From the NCBI GenBank assembly GCA_003255065.1, contig QAOA01005126.1:383850-447849 (forward strand): a DNA stretch of 64,000 nt, given 5' to 3'. Position 1 is the first letter of the stretch. Each line of letters begins with the position of its first letter. This DNA is from Cercis canadensis. Taxonomy: Eukaryota > Streptophyta > Magnoliopsida > Fabales > Fabaceae. Both the position numbers and the translations under genes were made by a program. The notes beneath the pieces were generated by a model. That model saw only the letters and a program-made list of their open reading frames with translations. It did no database searches and was not told where the DNA came from. Shown here one piece after another: positions 32,529 through 46,009 of this stretch.

Positions 32529-35500
32529 ATGTCGATCGCTTTCTCTTTCTGTCCCTCTTCATGTTCTTACTTCTCTTCCTCCAAATCCAATCCCAACCCT
32601 TCATTCCCCTTGAATTCCTTCCTCCGCCTCACTTTCTCCCCACCCACAACCTCCTCCGTCGTCCACCACCGCAAAAACCTCCCTTTTGTTCACTACTCCA
32701 CTGACGCTGGCAATGGCGGCGGAATCGGCGGAGGCGCATTTTCCGGAGGAGGCGGTGGCGGGGATGGAGAACACGGCAATGCTGGTGATGATGGCGAGAA
32801 AAATGAGGCGATTTTGGTGTTGGCGCAGGCAGGGAGGTCGGTGGAAAGTGTGCCCAGTGACTTGGCGGCGGCGATCAAGGATGGGAGGATTCCTGTTTCG
32901 GTGATTACTAGGTTTCTAGAGCTCGAAAAATCAGCGTTCTTTCGGTGGTTGCTTCAGTTTGGAGGGTTTAAGGAGCGTCTTTTGGCGGATGATCTGTTCT
33001 TATTCAAAGTTTTCATGGAGTGCGGAGTTGGCGTCTTCACCAAGGTTGGTCTTTTTCTTTGTTTTGTTTTCAGACTTGTTGGATACCACAAAGAATAAAA
33101 GATGTTTGGCAATTTTTTTGTGAATCAATTCTGACTCGTTGTTTTTTCTGAGAGTCAATTCTTTCATAACTAATCTCATTAGTCTTAAAATGAGGAAAAA
33201 TTATCAAAATGTTGGTTTTATTGATTCTGTGAAATAAGAGAAATGTATGTAGTTAATAGAATAATGTGATCAGGTGTGTAAAAGATCATAATAGTTAAAC
33301 CAATGTTCAAAAAATGTATTAAGATATGTTATGAACTATAGTTAATTGACTCCTTCCAGGGTAAAAGATTTGGTTCTGTCTAGAAATGTGGTTTTGCAAT
33401 CTGCTGATGATTATTTCTTAAATTGAGCCGAGTGGGTTTACTTTGGGAGTAATAATTTTTGTTGAGATTTTCTGGGAGTACGTATTAATCTATTATATGA
33501 TATATGACTGGAGGAGGAGCTCTAGCATAGTAGAGCATGCTCCCAGTCATAAGGCTGGTCTCCTCACTCCCCTTTCCCCAGTTTGAGCTACATGCCATGA
33601 GTGGAGGAGTTCTTGATTAAATCATTGGAAAATCATTCAATGAAATAACTATATGCTTGTTGTTCTCCTTGGGTTTGTTGTGTTTGGTTGCTCTTCATCT
33701 AGTGCCCACAGCTGTTTTATTGAGGTGTAGATGATGCCTTGCTCCCCTACAGATGGGGGAATTGATGGACTGTTTCAAGCATACAATTTAGTTTACAGTT
33801 AAAGCTTTCAATTTACTAGCATTGCTTTTCAAAGAGGAAGATTAGATTCTAAATGCTGATAATATGGGACACAAAACAGAGGTCATGTGCTTTTAAGATT
33901 CATATGTAAGCTTTGTTGAACTTGGCATGAATGCATTATGTATTTAGTACTTGAAGCCAGTAGTAGATAATGCACGTCGTTTAGCATATTTACTGATAAT
34001 GAAAGAAGAAAAGCAGGAAAAGAAAACATGTTCTTTTGTCTTACCTGACTACCTTATTAAATATTGATAATTTTCATTCATGGTAATTACTTCTTTTTCT
34101 TTGACTGTTATGTATATGTGCTCATTACTTATCTTTTTCTCCTATGGTAATTACTTCTTTTTCTTTGACTGTTATGTATATGTGCTCATTACTTATCTTT
34201 TTCTCCTGGTTGTATTTCCTAGACTGCTGCTGAGTATGAACGCCGGAGAGAAAACTTTTTTAACGAGCTGGAAATTGTTTTTGCGGATGTGGTATGGATA
34301 TTCACAATTTCTGATCAATCTACATTGTGCACCTTCTCTATTTTCATAACTATAGCACATTATATAACGTCGTTACTTTAAGCATGAGCATGATTAATAA
34401 AACTGGTTCAATAAAAATATTGTCTAAAGGTCATCTACTAGTTGTGTTTGTTGGTTTTAAACTATTGCATTTTATTGTTATGGTCCACCTAGATTTATTG
34501 TGTCTTGATTGAGAAATAGCGAGAGATCTTGAGGCAAAAGAAAATTTCCATTTGTTCTAACTTGTTCAACTATAGAGATCCAATATTAGATGGACATATC
34601 TGGTCATAGATATATAATGCTAGAAATGAGCTAGTGAAATTGATAAGAACATGTTTCTTTTTATATCTTTTTGGTCCACGGGTCGAATTCCAATGGAATT
34701 TGAGCATGGGACTTCCACAATGGAGTATCTAATGCCTTTTCTTTTTATGTTAGGCCCAGATAAGGTGTGCAAAAAGGTGAACTAGAACGTTACCTATATG
34801 AATTGTGTTCTGTGTGAATTGTGTATTTGAGTTTTCCTTTTTATCTATTTTAAGAAATTTGTAGCCTGTTTTTTGTGTTTCTTGACTTCTTGTATATGTA
34901 CCTGCACCTGTGTCCCAATTCAAGTCTAGATGTTATTTAAGCATTGTTTATGAAGTTTTCATGCTGCTTTCTTTGTTTCTTTCTTCTTCTAGATTGAACT
35001 ACACCCAATACAGAAACATAAGGTGGGGAGGGGGGCTTGAACCCTGACCTATGCAATAGCCAGAGGTTGTTGTTGAAAAAAAATAAAAAAATTGAGGTAC
35101 AGAAAAAGTATACATGTTTGGCATTTTTTTTTGGGAGACTCCAACTGAGATACTCAATGAGAGATTAAAATCATGTCTACTTTCTTGACAAGGAATGTAT
35201 CTTTTTTGTTTGGATCACAAAAAAGTTCTTCTCTTTCTAGATCAATTTATACACTAACATTCGAATTCGATGCGTGTTTTTTTTTCAGCACAACATATTG
35301 CTTTCCTCTGAATAACCTATTGAAGTCAATAGCATAACTACCCTTTGACATATATTTTTCTTAGGTCATGGCCATAATTGCAGATTTCATGCTCGTTTAT
35401 CTTCCTGCACCTACTGTCTCTCTTAGACCACCTCTTGGAGTCAATGCTGGAGCTATTGCTAAGTTTTTCCACAATTGCCCAGATAATGCATTTCAGGTCA

Positions 35501-38500
35501 TTATACCATAGACTTTTTCTTTTGATTTTTTTTTTTTTTACCAAATAAATGTCATTGGTGGTCGTCACCTATCACATAGTTAATGTCCTTTGCAGGTTGC
35601 TCTATCTGGAACATCATATTCTTTGATACAGAGGCTTGGTGCAATTTTGGTATGTACAATTAAATAACTATCTTATTAAACCTGGCAAGTTTGTATCCAT
35701 TTTCATTTTTTCTTTTAAATATAAATTTCAGTATCTAATTGTTCTATATAATCTTGTTATATTCACAGCGTAATGGGGCAAAGCTTTTTGCAGTTGGGAC
35801 TGCTTCATCACTGGTTAGTTCTCATCTTTCTGGCGAGTTTTTTCTTTAAACATTTAGAGTTTGGTCTATGGGTATTTCTAGAAGTTGTTTCATTATTTAT
35901 CAAAATAGTTGGGTGGATTCATAATTTAGTAATTCAGTTGAGTTACCAAGTCTTGTCATCTACTGTACAACTATTGGCGTGATTTTATGCAGATCTGATG
36001 TTTTATGAATTCTAACATGCAAAGAGCTAAATTTTGAAGTTTCTCATAGGTATGGCTTATGATTGATTGACTCCAGATGGATATGGATGATCTTCAAAAG
36101 AACTTTCTTTATTGTGTTATATGTTGTTGTAATTTTTTGTGCATCTGGGTGTCAATTGCTTCACAGTACATTTAGAGTGTTGGATGTCTACTTCCTTGAA
36201 CCTCTCCCACCAATAAAGTCTTTTTCTTTCCATCAACAGATTTCATGAAAATACAGCAAACATAGGAAGATTAACATAGGTTTGGGGATATATACAAAAG
36301 GCTTAATTTGAATTCAGTGGCCCATTTAGATTTTCTTCCTCTCAAATGCATATGAGACCATGCCTTTAAGGTTGGGGAGGTTCTCTTCTCAGGACCTAGG
36401 ATCAAATCCTGGTTTGCCTGCTCTTTGTGGTTGTTGGTGTTATTGTGGTGATGTTATTAGCGACTTAAATGTCTACCTTTTCCCATATGAGAGTTGTTAA
36501 TATACATTGTAATGTAAATATTCTATCTCTGATGGGAAAAAAAAAATGAAATCCTTCTTTTTAAAGTTTGTATCAGAGACATAGGGGTGGAGTATCTGAA
36601 TGAGCATTTCAAAGGTAGAAGGAAGGGTGCATTTTAGTTGCGATATACTTAAAGGAGTTTTAGTTGATGTATATGTATGGAGGGTCATGGCAAGAACTCC
36701 TAACTAAAATTGAAGTTTGCCCATTATTTATAGTTTAGTCAAAACCTTGATCCTTGGTTTATGCTGTTCTACTGAACTCCTTAGTCATGTGATGGGGTGC
36801 AGGGTGGGGTTGATTTGGCATGTTAATGTTAAAAAGTTTAGTTTGCAATTTTGTGAGATAGGCAGTGTTTAGGCAAAGGACTAGCGAACTTGACTCTCTC
36901 TTATTCATGGTCCATAAGGCTGAACTGTAAATGCTGCCGATACTATACAAGCAAAATAGAAGTTTAGAAGAAGCAGGAAACATATATAATAGGCTAAGGT
37001 GGTTCTGTTCTGCAGCTTAACCTAGTTTGTTATGGCCTTAAAGAGGTTTTTGAAGTGTATATATGAGTTTGTATTGCACTCTGCTTCATGTAATACAGAG
37101 AATTGGATTCAATTGCCAAAAACTTCTCTTTCTATGCTCTGGCGTCAAAGAAACTGTCTCCACCTTGATCAAATGCTTTTGTACACCTTTCAATTACTAA
37201 TTTTAAGCTATTGATAATGTGTTAGAGAATTATGTGCATAAAGAGTTTGTGAAGTATCCATGTGTTTATTTTTAAATTTTTTTCTTTACAAAATAATCCT
37301 GCCATTTGTTCTTTGTCTTTACTGTTTTTAATGAGTTGAATCAATTGGGTTGAGACACTGACACATACTGGATTTTATATTTATTCAGGTGGGGACCACT
37401 GTGACAAATGCCTTGATTAATGCAAAGAAGGCTGTTGATAAGTCTTCTGCCGGGGAAGTTGAAAATGTCCCAATACTATCTACCAGTGCTGCCTATGGTG
37501 TTTATATGGCAGTTTCTAGCAACCTCAGGTAAAAAGGATGGTGTTCTTAGCAATGAATTATGTTATGATTTTGGTTTGAGAGCTGCAAATGCTTCAAGCT
37601 ATCCCCTACCCCTCTAACTTGCTCTTGCCATTTTACGCCTGGTGATAAAAAGCAATACCTTTTACGGGTCACGTTTATGTTTGGAAATGTTGTTTCATTG
37701 TTAAAACACTAGTTTTACATATACTTTAGAAGTCTTCCTTTGGGAAAATAATATGCTAAAAGAAATAGTCAACATGATTGTAATGTAAAAGTAATACCCA
37801 CCTTTGATTGCATTCTAATGTAAACATAGTTAAGTAACCTCTCCTTCATCTGCATTACTGAGAGATTTTTTCTATCACTTGTGTCCCAGAAGATTCAAAA
37901 AGTTTATCAAAATAGTCTTTTTTTTTTTACTATCACTTTTGTCTCTAAAGGAATAGTTTGATTGAGTTTTTGAACTTTCAGTAATACAAAAAATCTTGTG
38001 CTGCAGTATCTTTCAATGACTAAAATGACCTTTTATTCTTATTGTTAATAAAATACCATGATAGATTGCTGTATCCATGTCTTTATTTATTTACTTATTT
38101 CTATCTGATGAGTTAGCTGGCCTTTGATAGACAACTAACAATGTTTGAGATCTATGTAATGAAGTTTATGCTTTCTTATATATTTATTTTGGTCATGTCA
38201 AGTATGTTATTATAACTTCTTTTGATCATATTTAAAAAAATTTCTAGCCTGTTGCTTTCACCAACAACTGGACAAATAGTTTGTTGTCTAGAAATTTTAC
38301 CCGGAATTTGATTAAACAGGTATCAAGTTCTTGCTGGAATTATTGAGCAGCGGATTTTGGAACCTTTACTACACCAGCACAAGCTTATGCTTACTGCAAT
38401 TTGCTTTGCTGTTCGAACTGGCAATACATATTTGGGTTCTTTATTGTAAGAAACTTTATGCCTACTCCCTCTCTCTCTCTCTATATAGATTAAAATACAT

Positions 38501-38817
38501 TTTTCGCCCTTGAATTATTTCTCAAATGTCATTTTAGTCCCTAATTTATTTTGGTGTCACTTTAGTCCTCGAATAATCACTTTATCCGCCGAGTCAATCT
38601 TTTAAGTTATCACTTTTGGTGCTTACGGAGGACTGATTTGGTAGACATTGACACCAAAATAAATCAAGGACTAAAGTGACATTTGAGATGTAATTCAAGA
38701 ACAAAAAATGTATTTTACTCTTAAATAAAAGTGCTTATAGTTGTTGACCGTAGCTGATCATTTCAACTTTGCCTTAACAGGTGGGTGGATTATGCTCGCT
38801 GGATAGGGATTCAGTAG
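32529..38817 (+). CDS. RER: RETICULATA-RELATED (DUF3411) plastid membrane protein
   Basis: Eight coding exons with GT-AG introns: 32529-33044, 34223-34291, 35365-35496, 35596-35649, 35769-35813, 37389-37528, 38320-38445 and 38781-38817 (TAG), giving 372 aa. Residues 1-60 are Ser-rich and basic, like a chloroplast transit peptide; 61-84 are a Gly-rich linker. The DUF3411 domain follows: FRWLLQFGGFKERLLADDLF, MECGVGVFTK, YLPAPTVSLRPPLGVNAG, NCPDNAFQVALSGTSYSL and the C-terminal HQHKLMLTAICFAVRTGNTYLGSLLWVDYARW. This is the Arabidopsis RER3/RER4 type, a chloroplast-envelope family linked to leaf mesophyll development and reticulate leaf patterns. No break is seen, and exon phases join cleanly. 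Length fits relatives (about 380 aa). The exact paralogue number is uncertain. Confidence 0.93.
34080..34207 (+). repeat. Perfect 64-bp tandem duplication in RER intron 1
   Basis: Bases 34080-34143 (ATGGTAATTACTTC...TTTTCTCCT) are repeated exactly at 34144-34207, ending 15 bases before the exon 2 acceptor (AG at 34221-34222). The copy doubles the pyrimidine-rich region used in splicing. Confidence 0.93.
36345..36546 (+). mobile_element. Possible tRNA-derived SINE in RER intron 5
   Basis: GATCAAATC (36400-36408) fits the RNA polymerase III B-box consensus GWTCRANNC, with a worn A-box-like AAGGTTGGGGAGG 32 bases earlier. The unit ends in an A-tail at about 36537-36546. It lies within the intron 35814-37388. 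No flanking duplication was verified. Confidence 0.4.
38491..38717. mobile_element. 227-bp foldback MITE in RER intron 7
   Basis: TAAAATACATTTTTCG at 38491 pairs with the complement of AAAAAATGTATTTTA ending at 38717, and the pairing continues through TCAAATGTCATTTTAGTCC and TTTATTTTGGTGTCA on the left with their complements on the right. It lies between the exon 7 donor and the exon 8 acceptor, whose signals stay intact. Superfamily not determined; the AGTCCTCGAA wording is MULE-MITE-like. Confidence 0.75.
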
Positions 38818-41800
38818 GCCAAAGAGTAAAAGAAATTGATTTTCTCAATAGGTTGATTTTCTTTCATTATAGGACACCACAAAGAAAAGGGCGAAAGAAA
38901 AGTAATTTATTTTTTTGGGGATTTGGTTGTATAATTAGATTTTCTTCCCCCCTCTATATTTCTATGCTCATTGTTGAGCATTCTGCATATTCTTGTTTTA
39001 CTTTCCTATAATTTTTCTCATTCACGTTGTGAGGAAGCAAGCATAATTTCAAACTCAATGAAAAGCTTGCTCTAGGTTAAAAGAATTAAAGAAACATGGT
39101 TAGCATTTTGCATTTTTCCAATGAGTGATGCTACTTACCATAATTGTACTGCCCGGACCAGACCGGGCAGTCGAACCGGTGCTTTGACTTGTCTAGGTGG
39201 CACTTCAAAATCTAGTGAAACCAGAAAAAACCAGCCAACCAAACGGTTTTTTCTGAACCAGTCAGATTGAGTTTTCATCTAAAATTTCTGTAAAGCTGTT
39301 TGTTTTTGATAGAACTGATTTTTTTTTTTTAAAAAAAAAAATTGGCGTAAAAACTAAAATGATGTGGTTGTGACAAGATACTTAAATAAAGAGAGAAGAA
39401 GATGACGTTGTGGGTCACAACCAGAAGANGATTTTTTTTTTTTAAAAAAAAAAAATTGGCGTAAAAACTAAAATGATGTGGTTGTGACAAGATACTTAAA
39501 TAAAGAGAGAAGAAGATGACGTTGTGGGTCACAACCAGAAGATGAAAAGGAGGAAGAAGGAGGGGTGGATGTCTTGCCTGAAGATTGGGTTTTTTTCTTT
39601 AATCTGCCACTTCATTCATATTTGCTCTCAAATCTGATGAGGTTTCCTTGCTTTCCTTCAATTGCTCCATCCTTGGCTGTTATTCTTAGGGAGATGGATC
39701 ATGGAACCACAACAAGGCAACTCGTTATTCATGGAATGGATTTACTAGATCAAAGTTATTTACCGATTTCTGATTTGAGTAGCAGAAAAAGCGCAAAATT
39801 TCCTTGAGAGGTATGCAAATAACGTTTTAGTAGAGATGTTAAAAAGGGGCCAGCCCAGTCTTTATCAGCTTGCCCCTCATGGATCTAGCCCATTATGGCT
39901 AGGACCTAAAAAGTTCGTTGTTAAAAGGATTTAAAAATTTATATGCAAGTAAGAATTGAAGAACTAAAGGGACGACCCTTTATCCTTTTAATATAATTAA
40001 TTAAAAGAATTACAAAATATTAAACTAAAAATAAAAATAAGGAGAAAGTCTAAAAAAAATTCCTTCAACTATAAGATATGTGTACTTTATCTTCAAAACT
40101 TAAAAAAGTTACAAAAGATCTCATTGAACTATGAAAATGTGTAGAATAGCCCTAAGACCTAATGTCCATTCATTAATGAATAGAAAAGAGCACGTGATGT
40201 GATTAACAACTTAATTAACCTAAAAATTAAAAAAAATACTAATTAACCATTAATTATCTCTCCTTTGTCCCTCCATCTCTCAGCAACAGCAACAGTAGAG
40301 CAACTACCACCAGTACCCCCACCACTACCAACACAGAGAACACCTTGATGCGTCTTTTTCTTCCATCGTCAACAACAAGAGCTCCCCTGTGACAAAGCAG
40401 AGTTGCAATAGATCCAACACGATCCAAAGCAATCAACCATGATTTCAAAAACCTAGTTAAGGAAATCATATTCAAAGGCTCAGAAAAAGTCCATGGGGTT
40501 GATTCATCGTTGAGATAAGATATCCATGGAAAAAAGACTCAAGTTTCAAAGCTATTTTAGCATTTCCCTAGTCAAAATCCCCTTCTTCAGATACATAGTA
40601 TGATACCCAAGAAGGCCAGAGGAAGAAGCTATGAGCAATTCTCCATGTAAAGATCAAAACCAGTGATCAAAATCCCCTTCCATGACTGAAGGCCTCTAGA
40701 GGGATTTACTGGGTGTCCTTCTATAACTGAGTTGTTAACAATTGTTGGGTTCAAATATTTGGGCAAAAAAGCTTTGCTTTTAACTAATGAAAGTGGTGAT
40801 CATGGCTATGGCAGTGACAACATTGCTGTTGGTCGACTTGTTGGAAAAGGATAACTGCGAGTGATTGAAGATGACAAATTTCAAATACTGTTTGGCCCTA
40901 CAAATTTTGAATATTACTGTTTGACTCTACTTTTATATATCCATTTCATTTATACCCTATAAATTGCACTATGACTCATAATTAGTTATTAATCACATCA
41001 TGTGCCATGCACATGATGTTTTCCGTCCAAATTTGCTTCAATGTTGTCCCCCCCCTTGTCTGCCGTTTGAGGTGTTAATAGATTTGTCCATGTGTCACCA
41101 TTATGTTTGACATAGCATAGTTAATTATCAATCTAGCTTAAAACACACCGTTTAAATGTGCCCTGTCACCATACAAAACGGTGCCGTTCTTGACCATTTC
41201 TCCTTAGGAATGGTGGAAGTATGAAAAGACAACACTGGACCCACGTTGCACCTCCAGTAACAGACATTCTCCTTCTCGGTAATTAGGCTTCGCTGAGATG
41301 GTGACAGGGCACCACCATGAAGCATATAAACTACCATTCATACAAGCATTCAAAAAATGCATTTATGAAAATAACGAAGCAAATTCATATTTGTATTTTT
41401 TTTTAATTTTTAATTAAAGAAAGGCTAGAGACCTATATAATTAAGCAAGTAATTAAGCATATTAATATTGACGATAAGATCATTAGGAGGAAATACAAAA
41501 TGAAACATAAGTAAGTTTGGTTTCTCTCTATTTTTGTGCCCTTGATGATGAAACAAAGTTTACAAATATAAATTACTATCATATTTTTCATGAAACAAAA
41601 ATTGCACATATTTTTATTTTTTTTGTACTTTAGCTATAATTTTAGGTTTGAATATAGAACTCCACAAACTCCAAAAAAAAATATCAGCATTAGGTCACAG
41701 ATTGTTTGGGAAATAAAGAATGTGTATATAAATACACTGTATATTTGCCCCCACATGGTCAGATTAGAATTAATTTATGACACAATCCTAACTGATCATA

Positions 41801-41924
41801 TTCTTAAGAAATGTTCGTCATAAGTCATTTATTTATTTCTATCGGGGATACGTTTAAAAGTTTTGGATGCATGGAAAAAATAACATAGAAACACTAATAC
41901 AACTTCCTTCATTTTATGTTGATA
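38818..41924. other. Intergenic region between the two host genes
   Basis: Left part is the RER 3' untranslated region (to about 39020). An assembly duplicate at 39317-39543 follows. A sequence at about 39150-39250 rich in CCGG/ACCGGT/AACCAG words looks like a worn repeat. Around 40060-41050 the words GCACGTGATGTGATTAAC (left) and TTAATCACATCATGTGC (right) are inverted, suggesting a degraded foldback unit of about 1 kb. No gene with a recognisable domain was found. Confidence 0.45.
39317..39543. repeat. 112-bp direct duplicate around an N, probable assembly artefact
   Basis: The segment GATTTTTTT...CACAACCAGAAGA is present at 39317-39428, then an N (39429), then again from 39430 to about 39542, apparently identical apart from homopolymer lengths. 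Two contig ends that overlap but were not merged would give this pattern. Confidence 0.85.
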
Positions 41925-44612
41925 TCAGGCAATAACTTCGTCCTTCACGCAGGTCCTATATTTGACTTCTGCTACACTTGCATTAACATTATGCATGACA
42001 TCACAACAATCTCTTCTTCCGACCTGAAAATAACAAAAACTTTGAGTAAATATAGCATCCTATGTATATAGATACCCAATCGGATCGGATCGAAGTTTGA
42101 TGCAGAAAGAGATCCCTACCACCATCTTCTGTGCCGATGAAGAGGAAACCCTTTTGCATAATGAACTACTTACAGTGTCTATATATTTGTGATCTCCTTC
42201 TCCTCCATCACCCTTCCATTCCTCTGCATCCCCCCACCAACCCTTACTTTCAACATCCTCTAGGAACCCTTAGAAAGGACAACACACAAGCGTTTTTCTT
42301 TTTTGGCCTTGGACAGCAGAGAAGTATGAATACAATCCAATGACCATATACTAGGAGACCTTAGTGATGATACATCACATTGAGGAAACCCTAATACAGA
42401 GATTACCTTTCTCATTTTTCTTTTTCATAGACTAATGCTAGCTATAATTGAGGGTGACCTTACATTCCATGAAATGTATGATACACAAGTTTAGTTTAAG
42501 TTAATTCAAAAACAACTGGAAGCAATCCCTTGAAAAGATAAACTGTTGACCTTTTTAACGTTATTGATAAGTTTGGCTTTTATCATTTATAAGATAATCT
42601 TAAACTATTTAAGTTGATTCGTTATAACGCCACTGCTCTTGAAACCTTTATGCAGTAATATTAAATGGTAGATTTTAAATACAAGTCTTGTATGTCTTCC
42701 TTTGACTTTAATAATACCTACTTAACTTCTTTACAAAGACAAGAAAACTTTATTTACAATGGTCCAATGATTAAGCTCTCACTGATATGATATTTTGGAG
42801 AGAGAGAGAGAAAAGGAAACAACAAATACTTACTCCTTGTAATTTTGAAAAGATTGCATAATCCATGCATTTTCCTCAGTACTGATTAATTTCTAAGATA
42901 TGTAATTATTGATAGGTTTGAACCCTAGTATAGCTTCATGAAAAAAAAAATGGTAGGCAAGAGTGGCAGTTTTGATAACATAAATTATTTGGTATTTTCA
43001 AAATCACAAAGTGTATATATAATTACTTCAATAAGGATGGATGGATGTAAGTAAAATTTGGGTAATATGTGGAGTCAACGTGAAATTCAGCCTTAAGAAT
43101 GAAATATTTCCTAATATACAACTAGTTAAAACACGTAAATACATAAACAATATAACTCAATTAATATTAGGTTGTGTATCTTTTGATCATAACCTTGTTC
43201 AAAACTTAGTAGAATAATATGATTTTGTAGAGTAAAAATACTAACCTCCATGGTTCTCATTATGGGCGAAAAGACCATTAGTTTGGTGATAGATTCTGCT
43301 GAATGATTTCCACTTGCGGAACAAGCTGGAAGACCTCGTGGTGATCTTCGGACATATGTTGTAACTATCTGATCACCGTCAATTTTCTCTTTAGAATCTG
43401 TGAAAAATGCATGAGGGGCTTCACAATCATTAAAAATCCACCTCGAGTTGAACATGTAAAATGGTGGCCTTGCATTTCTCCTCCAAGGTCTAAATGTCTC
43501 AAGAGGTTTCCGTAGAACACTTCGAGGAAAAATACTTTCATAAATGTGAACAGAGTAACCCCATGAGACCGAGAAAGTCCAATTGCTTGGTTTATGGTAG
43601 CAAATAGTTTGCTGTAAGATGCGCGAGTGGTCAAATTTCGCAGCTCGCATAAGCTGATTTATGGATTCAGAGCGGCTTTTGTTGGGGAAAATGGGCTCTA
43701 TGGTGTCAATATGGTGGAGAGAGAGGAAAGGAGTATGTGGATGAGCTGCTAGAAGACCTGATATGTCACCATGAAGATCAATCTGTACAGGAAAATATCA
43801 ATGTGTTCAAATTAATTGAAGAATTATGTCTCTCTATCTTCCTTCTTGTCTGGTTGGTTTGTATGATATCATTGAAATTAATGATTGTGGCAAAAGAAAA
43901 AAGAAATGGCTTTTTTCTTTAACAATTAGCTCAGACTGAAGTTTTCTATTCTAGCCGTTTTTTTTATTATTATTATATAATGGCATAAAGATTTGATCTC
44001 TTGACATCTAACAAAATTTCTCAAACTCCTTACCATTAGATCAAACCTAATAACTTCAGCCCTTAAAACATTAATTAGAAGAAAAGTAGCCTGGGAAACT
44101 AAGACTTCATTAGAGCATATAATTTCTCTAAATGTTATATATTGAATCAAAAAAGATAATATCAATAAGAAAAGAAATTTGTACTTCCTCACCTTGATTT
44201 ATTACTTCAATTACAATACTCTAAATTTTAATTTTGAGCACTTGTTCGCCAACTATTTGTATTATTTGCAAGGTCCTCTTTATAGCAAAATACTTAATAC
44301 TAAAATAATATAAATTATTTTAGGCACAATTAGACAAGATAAACTAGTCAAAGGTTACAAATTACTAGAGGAATTAATTTCCTAGTAATTAAGTGCCTTA
44401 ATATCATTATTTCTTACACATCTTACTAAATTCTAATATGTTCACATACAATTAATCCAATTAAATAATACACATATTGCCCCTATTTAAACATAGTTAA
44501 ATAATATGGTTTTTGCATAATCTTTACCTTAAATCAGTAAACTTAAATGATCTGGTGCTATTGGGAGAAAAGATTGGGGGAGAGCCGCGGGGGGGNGGGG
44601 GGGGGGGGGGGG

Positions 44613-44643
<31 letters not shown>

Positions 44644-46009
44644 TAATTCTAGATTAGGAGCTAATATATCCTATTCAAAATTCAATAGAAGAAAATATCA
44701 GGGTAGATAATGAAGTGCAGATCTTTTCTTAAAAAGTAAAACAAATGGCAAGAAGGGAAAGAGTTTTTCCCTAAGAAGTTTTTATGCACATAATCTTCGA
44801 AATTCTTTTAGAAATAATCTTCCAAAAGTAAGAGTTATATGGCTATAGATGAAAATTACTTTCTCATTCCAGATAAGAATCACAATTTTTCTCGATAGAT
44901 TTCCTAGAAATCCTTCTATAATCAATATAATGGCCCTTAAACATCTGCACAGGTTGAAGGTTTTAGAGGATTGATATAGCTGCTACAGTAATTTTTGCAC
45001 TAAAAATATAGAAAAGAAAAGAAAAGAGAAAAGAAAAAGCATCTTTCAAATGAAAAACAAGGATATCTTAATTAACGAGCAAACTAATCCTAAATCTGGA
45101 AAAATTGAAAAGATTCTTTAGAAAAAAAATTAAAGGAAACTAGGACTTGATTACCTGGTGAAAACCCTTTTCAGTTATAAGATCAATCCCAAGATCAGCC
45201 ACACATGCGCCTAAAACACTGTCACTAGTATATAAGGGGGGATATCTCTCTATACACCCATGTAGTGTTTTTCCTAATGCTTTCGTAAGTGGGTAACTCA
45301 AAGCATACCCAGCTCCTCCATATGCCATATCAAAGGAGAACTCGAAATTGTTCTGTGTACATTCTGAATTTGTCCCAATATATAAGTACTTAGTGTGGTC
45401 ATACTTGGCTAACATCTCAACTAAATTATCAATGACTAGGACAGTGTCATCATCCGCCATAACATACCATCTAACATTTTCATCTCCCTCCGAAAAAATC
45501 TCCAAAACTGTGTGTACAATTCGAAGTTGGATCTTATTGCTATATCTTGGGAATGCCTTAAGCTTGGTGATATCTTCATTAACCCGAAATGGAGGAGAAG
45601 TCGAAGGCGAAGGGAGATACTCCTTTCCAGGAGCACTATCCATGAAAATATATCCACGGGTGACATTTGGTTGCCACCATGATTCAATGTATGATCTTTT
45701 GTCCTTCCAGGTTTTAATTGAACCAACTATGCCAAACACAATGTGACTAATATTGGTGGGAGCAGCCGTGACAACTACCGGGCTTGAGGCTGGCCATTTT
45801 TCTTGAAATTTAGCAAGCACGGCGGGGAGTTGGTAAGAAGGATTTATCAAGAATGTATAAAACAAGAACAAGACTAGACCTAAAATAGCAACAGATTTGT
45901 ATAAAGCTCCATGAGAAAAGGGACTCAGCTTTTGTTGAATTGATGTGCTGCTGTTGTTGGAACCACCTGTGGTAGACATTGCAAAGAAGGGAAAATGAGA
46001 TCGAAGCAA
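41925..46009 (-). CDS. DUF604/GT31-like type II membrane glycosyltransferase
   Basis: Three exons on the minus strand: 46009-45155, 43782-43246 and 42023-41925 (TGA), with GT-AG introns and whole-codon phases, giving 496 aa. Residues 1-38 are cytosolic and Ser-rich; about 39-55 (SVAILGLVLFLFYTFLI) is a signal anchor, so the enzyme should face the Golgi lumen. The catalytic region has RSYIESWW, WYVMADDDTV (DDD metal-binding motif, residues 186-188), YGGAGYALS (231-239) and SDSVLGACV; exon 2 carries the family's HIDTIEPIFP and WTFSVSWGYSVHIYE blocks, and exon 3 ends with a Cys-rich RRDCCDV and VKYRTCVKDE. This matches plant DUF604 proteins related to Fringe and beta-1,3-galactosyltransferases; acceptor and linkage are unknown. 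An alternative start lies ten codons in (MSTTGG). No break is visible. Confidence 0.92.
44579..44641. repeat. Poly-G/N and GA microsatellite in intron 1
   Basis: A G-run with an N at 44596 passes into (GA)n up to about 44641 within the first intron of the glycosyltransferase gene. The G-run makes this a likely sequencing break. Confidence 0.85.

Noticed and set aside
39565-39807. Plus-strand frame of 80 codons next to the assembly duplicate
   Set aside because: Looks somewhat protein-like, but has no known motif, no splice context and lies in repeat-like DNA. Not enough to call a gene.
40254-40475. Minus-strand frame with a Val/Leu-rich hydrophobic segment
   Set aside because: The hydrophobic stretch comes from CAA/CCA-type simple repeats, and the surrounding block looks like a degraded foldback unit.
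41152-41337. Minus-strand frame of 61 codons between the host genes
   Set aside because: Slightly higher GC than its surroundings, but no homology, domain or splice evidence.
45348-45746. Plus-strand frame of 132 codons
   Set aside because: It is the antisense shadow of exon 1 of the glycosyltransferase gene, which has conserved motifs and good splice sites.
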